A stretch of DNA of 64,000 nt from Bugula neritina. Taxonomy: Eukaryota > Bryozoa > Gymnolaemata > Cheilostomatida > Bugulidae. The translations under genes and the position numbers were made by a program. Of the stretch, positions 55,771 through 64,000 are shown one piece after another; the stretch's first letter is position 1; each line of letters opens with the position of its first letter. Below the pieces are notes generated by a model, which searched no databases, was not told the DNA's origin, and worked only from the letters and a program-made list of their open reading frames with translations. The stretch spans positions 4,145,241 to 4,209,240 of the forward strand of contig OZ037768.1 of NCBI GenBank assembly GCA_964035545.1, in the 5' to 3' direction.

Positions 55771-56556
55771 TCATGTACGCCTTTCAGCTACACTAAACTT
55801 TTTACACAAATAGACCACTAGCAAGAGCAGACCTAGTAGAGGCAAAAAGGTACCAAATAATATGCCTACATAATGGCCATTGTTGTATGGAAGTACATCC
55901 GCGAAGATAATCAGAACTGTCATCGTCATAGAAAGTGCAATACTGGAGAGAATCACACACATATATCCATAAGCTTGCAAACACTTGCCCGGCTGGGGTC
56001 TCCTAAAGATACCGACTATAGTTGCTGTCGTGATGACGAGTTGGAGAAAAGTGACAGAAAATGCTACGATGCTGGAGAGAAGTTCGGCGAAACCTTCTTG
56101 TAACAACCATAAAGTATGCAGGGATTGCGTTGCTAATATAAATTTAGCGAGTCCAATTAGAAAATCTTCAAAAATGAAGCCTATTATGTAGTTGATGTTA
56201 TTCCACCAAGAAAAGTACTTTGAGCTTTCCGAGAACTCATCGTCTGTATTGTTTCTAGACATAGTGTAGCAAAAGATACAGATTAGAAGAAGCTGACTGG
56301 CGCATAGAACTCCCTGCAAGATGCACCCAACTAGCCATGCCTTTGTCGATGCTACTATTGCATTAGGCATGAATCTGTAATCATATAGTCCACCTAAAGT
56401 GAGTTTATACCAGAAATGGTGATATGCTGCACTCTCAGTGCCCAGGTCAATGATACTCGCTAAGAATGGTATGATGTAAGAGATAACCTGCCACTTCCTC
56501 TGACAACCCTTGCTACACTCCATTTCCTGTTCCGAACAGATTTTTTGTGCTTTCAC
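55771..56556 (-). CDS. Intronless multi-pass membrane protein, family member 3
   Basis: A single open frame of 261 residues (or 249 from the second Met, MECSKGC). It shares the family blocks: RKWQVISYIIPFLASIIDLGTES, AWLVGCILQGVLCASQLLLI, WW..INYIIGFIFEDFLIGLAKF (FED at 129-131), and SSIVAFSVTFLQLVITT followed by FRRP. It differs from members 1 and 2 in having a longer first loop and LQEGFAELL in place of LQ.DFERIA. About six hydrophobic stretches are visible; the C-terminus is basic (KKFSVAERRT). It lies about 13 kb from member 2 in the same orientation, consistent with local duplication and later insertion of other sequence between them. The family is unrecognised. Confidence 0.8.
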   Translation of the reverse strand: MKAQKICSEQEMECSKGCQRKWQVISYIIPFLASIIDLGTESAAYHHFWYKLTLGGLYDYRFMPNAIVASTKAWLVGCILQGVLCASQLLLICIFCYTMSRNNTDDEFSESSKYFSWWNNINYIIGFIFEDFLIGLAKFILATQSLHTLWLLQEGFAELLSSIVAFSVTFLQLVITTATIVGIFRRPQPGKCLQAYGYMCVILSSIALSMTMTVLIIFADVLPYNNGHYVGILFGTFLPLLGLLLLVVYLCKKFSVAERRT

Positions 56557-59500
56557 TCCTAACCTGGAGGAAAAGTTCTATAATTAGTATTGTCTTTCAA
56601 TGGCTGTAAAGTTAGTCACTTATTGGCTTTCATTATTGAAAAACACACTTTTAGGTTTTCCAACAAAATGAATACATGGAAAGACAGAACAATGTTTGCG
56701 GGTACATGTTTTTTTTAATTTTTATTTAAATGATCACTGTTATAACTTAAAACTAACTCGTGGTATTTAAGTTGTATCAAATCCAATTATAACTCGCAGT
56801 TACATGAATATCTTAGCATGGCAAGATACTAACACCACCTACTAGCTGGTGACAAAACTATTTAGATGACAAAATGTAATTGCACAACATTAGTGTATAT
56901 ACATAATATCATTTTCCTAAAAATAAAATTATAAATATACATTCCACATTTATGTTGAAAATTGAATGTAGTTAAGACTCCATTAAATTGTGAAATTTTA
57001 TCACCAAATGCAGTTTAAATCAATGGAGGTAGATAATATTGCAGTTCTAAAGAATATTTTTTATTGCAGCTTTTTGTAATCATGTATTAATTTCAACTGG
57101 AGTTGATCAGCACATATTGATTGCCAAAGTATGCAATTCATTCAGAGGTAAGTGGAGACAACCACTGTTTCAGTTCTGTTGCTATCAAGCAAAAATTAAT
57201 TACAGTATTCTTTTTTCAAGTGAAGCAAGCTACAAAATTTCTCAAACATACACTCTGTATACATGCAGTATCAACATAGAAAACAAGCAGTCAAATTTCC
57301 ATTATATATAATTGTTGAAAACATAATTTTGGTTATCCAATGCAAATTAAACTAAGCAAGTTGCTTATATTATTCAATTTATGTTTGTATTAGTATACTA
57401 TTTGTTATTATATTATTATTTATCTTAGTATGTTTTTTATATATTGTAATATTATATCTTATTCTGGTAAATACAAGTTTCACAGCAATTACAAAGATTT
57501 TAAAAGTTCATCAAATGTACAATAATTGCAAAGCGGCACACCATTTTTTAAGCTTGAAGAGTTACACAAACTGCCGCTACACTATATATAACTATCACAT
57601 TGATATAATATTATAAGTAATAGTTAATTGATATATACCTTTTCAAGTACAAGATCTCACTAAAAAAATAAAGTATATGTGCACATATGTAACAAGTTTT
57701 ATAGTAGCATTACAGAAGTTAGGCAGCAAACAAAAGTAATTATGGTACCAGAACTTTAGCCTTGGAGTTGCGTGCGTTATGCGTATTTAACTAGGAATAT
57801 CTGTCAGATATTTTACAGAACTGCTATCTTTTTATTATGTGAATCGATATAAGTCCATAAATTGTAGAAAAACTTCATATAATTATTAGTCCGTAAAAGT
57901 AAATCCATATAACTGTTAGCATTAGTCCATATAATTGTTATCTAGTTCTAGTTCGTGAAAGCTGTAATTATTAAAAGAAAACATGATTAGTACTAATTAA
58001 ATTAGATTGTTTAAATATATTTTTATAATATTGCAGTGAACTATTAATTGTTGAATTACTAATGAGAAATTAAAAAACTAAAATACCTTTAGTACACTCC
58101 GAGTTAAATTTGAGCTTCACACTATGACTTCATGACTGTCTGCACGCAACTGAAGTTGACAGAGCCAGGCGACCTACACTTGTTGTTTAGTTAGTTGACG
58201 GCGAAGTAGCAGTCACGTGACCGTGTTAGATTCTATTAGGCCCATTATGAGTGTAGCAGTTCAGTTTATTGTTTTGTGTATTTTTACAACTAGCATTTAA
58301 CAACCCACAGCAAACACTATTGATTTAGTGACTATTCAAGAAAGGCACTTCTCTCTAAACATTAAAACAAAACTCCTTTATGTGTTCTTCATTTAATTCT
58401 TTGTGCGAGTATAATGCCTGCTTTTTTATTATTTTTGACTAATGTAGACTAGACAGTATTGTTTCAATGTCAAGTTTAACTTCTTTTTACCTCTTATTGC
58501 AAGAAAATAGATACGTTATTTCTGGTGACAGGCACTAATAATTGTCAAGAAAAGTATTAATTGTTCTCTTTTCAAATTAGCAATTTGGAGTAGTCATATT
58601 ATGAGTACAGTACATAGTGACTAAGAATAAAGAAGCTGATATATAGTATGAATAAAATATAAAATCAGTTGACACGTTTTGAAATGACCAAATTCTACAT
58701 ATATACTAATCTTGCTACACAATCACTATCACACTTCCAATAAGCTTTCTTATTCTAATAAATCATCATATTATATACAAATTTTATAATAAAAAATCTA
58801 TGTTTACAAAGTATTTAATGCATTTTACGAACACTACCAAAAAGTTTTAAATAAGTACTTTTTGACTGCATAGTTTCAGAGACTTAGGCTTATATAGCTT
58901 CCTAAGAACTAAAGATACTAGTTGCAGCAAAATTTAACTTATTGTCTAATGTTTTCGTGGCATAACTATGAACTTCAGAAAATGGTATGTATAGCCGAGC
59001 TATAACATATTATTAGCTAGTTATGGTACTAGAATGTAGATGATCTGTGTACTGTAGCTATGTACCTTGTGTTTTATTCTTAGTAAGTATATACCCCTAT
59101 CAGCATATTCAACACATATAGTTGCTAACACGACTTATGTAGTATTGCAAAATACATAAGAATTGGGATAACTTTTTTGTATAAGTGGGTTATAATTCTT
59201 AGACTATAGTGTATAACAAAAATGGAAACATCTGTTTTACTTGCTCGCTGGACAAATAAGTATTTTATGGAGTTGCACTACTAAAGTAGGAATTATGTTA
59301 ATTAATCAATCATATTACGAGTAATTTTTGTTGCGGGCTTGCTATTCGAAGAAAAGTTTATAACTCTCCATAGAAATACTAATTATGATGAACGCGATCA
59401 GTCTATATTAAATATGCGATCCGAATCTGTGATTTAATTTTATGGTGTATGAAAAACGTGTACCAAATTAATTAACAAATATGGAAAAAGAAAATCAACA

Positions 59501-60038
59501 AAATGATGAGCAAACGGTGAATATATTAACGCCTTTATTTTATTAAGACATACGTTTAAGAATGATTAAGATTTATATTTTAAGTTCTACTTCCATCAAA
59601 TTTAATATGAGTATCACAATCATTATCAATATGAATATTATTATAATTACAGAGATTATGAACAAGGTTATGCATTAAAACTGTGCTTATGAACTGAAGA
59701 TATACCTAATATTTGCACTTTTTGTCACTGATGGTTGTATTTTACTAAATTGCTATTTCTATTACTATCAGTATCAGTATTACTATTAGTATTACTATTG
59801 GTATTTATACGTAATATAAATATTTGTAAATTATTTTAAAAATTGCTCATTGTTTTATAACTTAAAAAAACCCTATAATCTGCTTAAATTATTATTTACA
59901 GTTACCAACTATACAGTAATTTATAATACAACGGTTTAAATAATGATATTTTACACCAAATTTTACATATGCATGCACATGCAAATTGTTAACAAACATT
60001 GATGTTGATTCTTTTGATCTTCAACATGTTATACATGG
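56557..60038. other. Gene-free AT-rich region
   Basis: Low-complexity AT-rich DNA with ATT/AGT-type words (for example 59760-59815). Only short frames without motifs are present. It ends at the boundary of the Gypsy-type element, preceded by CATGG as the putative target site. Confidence 0.55.
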
Positions 60039-60309
60039 TGTAGTAAGGACGTAATGCGCGCGTCCCCCGTATTCCTTCAGCCTATCCAAGTGCGTCACGT
60101 GATAGCCCTGAGTTAGTAGTAGTTTTGCAGTAGAGAGAGCGTGCTAACTAAGCGAAGATGTAATCTCTAATCTGTGTACGTGCTGTATCTTTTATATAAT
60201 TAGTAGTAAATAAACTTGGAAACTTTTACCTAAATACTTTATTGGTGTAGATAAATAGACATAATTACAAGCTAGGAACCCACGCATAGTAGTTACATAA
60301 CTTACTACA
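60039..60309 (+). repeat. 5' LTR of the Gypsy-type element
   Basis: It starts TGTAGTAAG and ends CTTACTACA, a perfect 9 bp inverted terminal repeat. It contains a TATA-like TTTATATAAT near 60191 and an AATAAA polyadenylation signal at 60209-60214. Confidence 0.85.
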
Positions 60310-60310
60310 G

Positions 60311-60329
60311 TGGTGGCAGCAGTGGGATT
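60311..60329 (+). other. Primer-binding site, leucine tRNA type
   Basis: TGGTGGCAGCAGTGGGATT, one base after the LTR. Its complement matches the 3' end of animal leucine tRNAs (CCA end) with about one mismatch. Confidence 0.75.
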
Positions 60330-60370
60330 TCTAGCTACTGTATGAGAACAATGAGAAGTATTAGAACATC

Positions 60371-63300
60371 ATGGACGAGGGAGTAACTTCAATGGAAGGA
60401 GGTGAGCAGAACATTATTATAGGCCCTCTCGGAGCTGGAGAGGAGGTATATAGGAACACGTTGGAGGTTCCCGTGTTCACAGGCCGCGAGGATATTGAAC
60501 AATTCGTTCAAGAATTCCGTGAAGCTGCAGCCATTACAAGATGGCCGCCAAGAGTAACCCTTATGAAACTGCGGATGGCACTGACGGGAGAAGCCAAGCC
60601 GTACGGGTGGAAGCCTAGCATAAACGGGATCATTGCTACACTACGGGCCCGTTTTGGCATGCCCGTTGCCGTCGCCAAGTCCAGGCTGCGAGGATTACTC
60701 CGCAAGACAGGTACACCGCTTTCTGACCACGCCACTCTGGTGCAGAGACTGGCACGGACCGCGTATAGCGATCTGCCAGAAACACACAGACGGCACTACA
60801 CATTCGAAGCCTTTGTACAGTCTCTCAACTCTTTGGACTTCCACCACCAGTTACAAGCCAAGGGAGTGACCACAATCGAGGCTGCAATCCAGGAGAACAA
60901 AGCCTACGCTGGAGCCGAGCGACTCTATAAGACGGAAGAGACCACTCCCCAGACCTCTAGGGAACCAGACCATCCGGTCCACACAGCTGCCGCGACCACT
61001 AAACCCCCCATAGAGATGGAGATAAGCCGCTTGATGACTAGACTGGGACAATTGGTGGCGACGATAACATACAACCACTCAAGGAAGAGTAAGAGGACGG
61101 CAGCAAAACCCCCCAGACCTATGATGCGACGCTGGGAAAGCGGCAACCAGGGGCACCGCCACCTGAGCGGCCCACGATTCAAACGGCAGCAGAAACCACA
61201 ACCTCCCCGGAGACCCCCAGAGCTCCGCGGGCACACACAGAGAGGAAAACGGGGTGGATGTCGCCAGGAGCCCGTACGGGCCCAGCAACACACCCCCCGT
61301 CAATGGCAAACACCTCGCCGAACCAGCCAACCGGGTCGACCACGAGACCCCTTCTCTTTGCCTCTCACCAACCGCTTCAGTCCGTTACCAGTAATGGAAC
61401 AGACCAGCGAGGCCCCTCAGGGCATCGGGGAGGATCAGAACGCCTCCCCGCAAGGAAACTCTCACCGGCCCCGCAAACCGCGGAACAAACGGGCACAGCC
61501 CCGTTCGGCCGAGACCGAGCACGCTGGGGGAGTACGGGTACAACCTCACGGAGGCAGCTACTTCTTGCCAGGGAAGGTGGCCGGTAAAGCTGTCACCTTC
61601 CTGCTAGACTCCGGGTGTACCACTAATCTCCTCAGCCGTCGGGTCTTCGACACCCTCCCTCTCAAGGAGAGGGGAGCCTTAGCTCCCTATACCGGGGAAC
61701 CGGGCACCCTAGCTGACGGGTCACGGATTCCTTTCTACGGTATCATAGAATTGGCTGGGCGCGTCCGCGACCAGGCCATTCAGGAAACCTTCGTCATCAG
61801 CCCACTGGAGGAAGATGCCATACTGGGGATGCCGTTCTTGAAGAGACACGGGTGCCATATTGACTTTAGCAAGTCAGCCATGCTAATGGGCGGCAAAGAG
61901 CTCACCTGTGTCGACAAGTTCGGTCGTCCTCTAGCGGGAGGTGTGCAGGTAGTACGCAACTGTACTATACCCGGCCGCTCCCGGGCTACCGTTCACTGCA
62001 GAGTGAACAATAGCCAACTCTCGGGGCTAGGGGTTGTCGAAGGTGCGCACACTAGAATCCAACTCGCCAGCAGTCTTAACCGGCTGACTGACCGAGGAGA
62101 GATCTTGGTGCAGTGTGTCAACCCCTTCTCCGAAGCGGTACAATTACCGTCAGGATCCATGCTGGGTCGCTTCCACTCCATCCAGGAGGAGGATATAGGG
62201 CCGTCGCTGGGAGCTGCGACGGAAGGTCCCCAACAGAGCCCGTCAGTTAGGCGGGGGACCGTCCCATCACACGTCAAAGAGCTATACCAGGCAGCGTGTA
62301 ACGGCTGCACGGGCAACGTGGAACGCCAGACTATGGCTCAGTTGCTACGTGATTATAGCGACGTGTTCAGCAGTGGGGACCATGACGTCGGCCTGACCAC
62401 GGCCGTCCGTCATGAGATACCGCTGGCTGCAGGGACTACCCCTATTCGGCAGCCCACTAGGAGGCTGGGACCCGAGAAGGAAAAGGAGGTCAGCCAACAA
62501 GTCCGGGATCTTTTGGACCGCGGCCTCATCGAGCCAGCACATAGTGCGTGGAGTTCACCGGTCGTCCTGGTCCGAAAGAAAGACGGCAGTTGGCGGTTCT
62601 GTGTGGATTATCGCAAGCTCAATAGCGTGACCATACAGGACGCCTACCCCTTACCCAGGATCGACGAATCTCTGGACGCCTTAGCCGGCAGCAAGTACTT
62701 CAGTACGCTAGACTTGTTGAGCGGCTATTGGCAGGTCCCCCTCAGCCCAGACGCCCAGGAGAAGGCGGCGTTCATCACGCGGGACGGCTTATGGAAGTGG
62801 AAAGTCCTCCCCTTCGGACTGACTTCTGCCCCCGCCACGTTCCAGCGGCTCATGGAACAGGTCCTCAGTGGACTCCACTGGAAGACACTGCTAGTATACC
62901 TCGACGACGTCATCGTGATCTCCCCAGACTTTCAGACGCACGTCAGCCGTCTGCGGGAGGTCTTCGATCGACTCCGAGGCGCCAATCTGAAGCTCAAACC
63001 CTCCAAGTGCGCTCTCTTGCAGCCAGAGGTGAAGTACCTGGGGCACATCGTCGGCCGTCACGGTGTGGCGACGGATCCTGAAAAGGTACGAGCTATAGAA
63101 GATTGGGTAACCCCCCAGGATTTGACCGGGCTACGGGCTTTCCTGGGGCTGGTAGGGTATTACAGGCAATACATACCAGACTTTGCGGGGGTAGCGCAGC
63201 CATTAAACCGGCTCACCGCAAAGGGGGTGACCTGGCAGTGGACTCCCGTCGAACAGAGAGCGTTCGACTGCCTCAAAGGCCGCCTGCTGGAGGCCCCTAT

Positions 63301-64000
63301 CCTGGCCTATCCAGACCCTGCCCTGGAGTACATCCTCGATACTGACGCCAGTGACCAAAATGTCGGCGCTGTGCTGTCCCAGGTGCAGGAGGGCCGCGAA
63401 GTAGTCGTGGCCTACTACAGTAAGTCTCTCTCGCCCACTGAACGAAATTACTGCACTACCCGAAAGGAATTGCTGGCAGTAATCAAGTCAGTGAAGCATT
63501 TCAGACCTTATCTATACGGCAGGAAGTTCCGCTTGCGGACCGACCACGCCTCCTTGATTTGGTTATGTAAGAGAGCAGAACCGTCCAGCCAAGTCGCCCG
63601 ATGGCTCGAGGTCCTGGCTGAGTTCTCTTACCGGATCGAGCACCGACCCGGTAAGAAACACGGCAATGCTGATGGACTGAGCCGGCGACCGGACGAGGGG
63701 TGTAAACAGTGCCTCAACATCGAGAAGAGGGACGGAGGTCCTCCAAAATCCGAGTTGAGAGCACTGAACCACTCTGAAACGGAGTATGACTGGGACCAGG
63801 GTCAACTCCTACAGAAGGCCGCTACGCCCCCGGAGGCTATCCAACGCCTCCGTGCCAATCCTGTCTTGGCTGATAACGTTAGGGAGCTACGAAGACTCCA
63901 GGAGGACCTCCCTGGAGTGGTAGCCGTCGTATATCGTGCCAAAAAGGAGGGGCGACGACCCAGTGAAGAACAACTGCGGCAGGGATGCACCGAGTTACGG
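60371..64000 (+). CDS. Gag-Pol polyprotein, 3' partial
   Basis: It is open for 1210 codons to the window edge. Residues 1 to about 230 are a Gag capsid-like region; about 230-390 are proline-, arginine- and glutamine-rich, with no CCHC zinc knuckle visible. The aspartic protease has its active site in FLLDSGCTTNLL (Asp 413). Reverse transcriptase spans about 690-900, with WRFCVDYRKLN near 740, FGLTSAPATF near 815 and catalytic YLDD at 843-846. RNase H spans about 970-1100, with its first catalytic Asp in LDTDASD near 991 and the HRPGKKHGNADGLSR motif at the end. The linker before integrase follows. Gag and Pol share one frame without a stop or frameshift. The start is the first ATG in frame; two upstream ATGs (60342 and 60351) lie in another frame that stops soon after. 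Confidence 0.93.
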   Translation, partial: MDEGVTSMEGGEQNIIIGPLGAGEEVYRNTLEVPVFTGREDIEQFVQEFREAAAITRWPPRVTLMKLRMALTGEAKPYGWKPSINGIIATLRARFGMPVAVAKSRLRGLLRKTGTPLSDHATLVQRLARTAYSDLPETHRRHYTFEAFVQSLNSLDFHHQLQAKGVTTIEAAIQENKAYAGAERLYKTEETTPQTSREPDHPVHTAAATTKPPIEMEISRLMTRLGQLVATITYNHSRKSKRTAAKPPRPMMRRWESGNQGHRHLSGPRFKRQQKPQPPRRPPELRGHTQRGKRGGCRQEPVRAQQHTPRQWQTPRRTSQPGRPRDPFSLPLTNRFSPLPVMEQTSEAPQGIGEDQNASPQGNSHRPRKPRNKRAQPRSAETEHAGGVRVQPHGGSYFLPGKVAGKAVTFLLDSGCTTNLLSRRVFDTLPLKERGALAPYTGEPGTLADGSRIPFYGIIELAGRVRDQAIQETFVISPLEEDAILGMPFLKRHGCHIDFSKSAMLMGGKELTCVDKFGRPLAGGVQVVRNCTIPGRSRATVHCRVNNSQLSGLGVVEGAHTRIQLASSLNRLTDRGEILVQCVNPFSEAVQLPSGSMLGRFHSIQEEDIGPSLGAATEGPQQSPSVRRGTVPSHVKELYQAACNGCTGNVERQTMAQLLRDYSDVFSSGDHDVGLTTAVRHEIPLAAGTTPIRQPTRRLGPEKEKEVSQQVRDLLDRGLIEPAHSAWSSPVVLVRKKDGSWRFCVDYRKLNSVTIQDAYPLPRIDESLDALAGSKYFSTLDLLSGYWQVPLSPDAQEKAAFITRDGLWKWKVLPFGLTSAPATFQRLMEQVLSGLHWKTLLVYLDDVIVISPDFQTHVSRLREVFDRLRGANLKLKPSKCALLQPEVKYLGHIVGRHGVATDPEKVRAIEDWVTPQDLTGLRAFLGLVGYYRQYIPDFAGVAQPLNRLTAKGVTWQWTPVEQRAFDCLKGRLLEAPILAYPDPALEYILDTDASDQNVGAVLSQVQEGREVVVAYYSKSLSPTERNYCTTRKELLAVIKSVKHFRPYLYGRKFRLRTDHASLIWLCKRAEPSSQVARWLEVLAEFSYRIEHRPGKKHGNADGLSRRPDEGCKQCLNIEKRDGGPPKSELRALNHSETEYDWDQGQLLQKAATPPEAIQRLRANPVLADNVRELRRLQEDLPGVVAVVYRAKKEGRRPSEEQLRQGCTELR

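Larger units (their letters stand above)
60039..64000 (+). mobile_element. Ty3/Gypsy-type LTR retrotransposon, 3' cut by window end
   Basis: It consists of a 271 bp 5' LTR, a leucine-tRNA-type primer site and one continuous gag-pol frame running off the window. The domain order protease, reverse transcriptase, RNase H is the Ty3/Gypsy and Pao arrangement; the RT motifs (FCVDYRKLN, FGLTSAPATFQRLM, YLDDVIV) and RNase H motif (TDASDQNVGAVLSQ) are of Ty3/Gypsy type. The element is strikingly GC-rich against the AT-rich flanks. With no stop in 1210 codons it looks recently active. The integrase and 3' LTR lie outside. Confidence 0.95.

Noticed and set aside
61258-61587. 109-codon frame in the Gypsy-type element
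   Set aside because: It is a shifted-frame shadow of the continuous gag-pol frame from 60371.

Overview
The window is nuclear DNA from an animal. Genes are split by short canonical GT/AG introns, intergenic DNA is AT-rich, and proteins such as PRPF8 and RhoA match animal families almost residue for residue. The compact introns and intergenic DNA full of (TA)n would suit an early-branching invertebrate such as a sponge or a relative, but the sequence alone does not fix the species.

Layout. (1) 181-9371, plus: the last eight exons of an SLC22-type organic ion transporter, with its 5' end outside the window. (2) 10464-10853, plus: two exons ending an unrecognised gene, tail to tail with the next one. 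(3) 11015-26703, minus: the complete spliceosome core gene PRPF8, 37 coding exons; their summed length is exactly 2361 codons. (4) 26704-31632: gene-free, with cryptically simple sequence. (5) 31633-37193, plus: a RhoA gene with one first exon, followed by two complete and length-matched sets of downstream exons, a probable alternative-3'-end locus or an incomplete tandem duplicate. (6) 37661-38419, 41825-42529 and 55771-56556, minus: three intronless paralogues of a multi-pass membrane protein family I do not recognise. (7) 42975-50631: a roughly 7.6 kb block bounded by two ~310 bp direct repeats. It holds a broken BRE1 (RNF20/RNF40) gene fragment, and one exon of that fragment is split by a young LTR retroelement that encodes only Gag and protease. 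(8) 47808-60038: mostly repeats and AT-rich DNA, with a few exon-like islands. (9) 60039-64000, plus: the 5' LTR and a still-open gag-pol frame of a GC-rich Ty3/Gypsy-type retrotransposon, cut by the window end.

The host genes do not form a pathway. PRPF8 and Rho are housekeeping genes placed head to head about 4.9 kb apart. The most notable items are the two Rho 3' cassettes, the intronless membrane-protein family, and the nested insertion (gag-protease element with identical LTRs inside a decayed BRE1 exon inside a repeat-bounded block).
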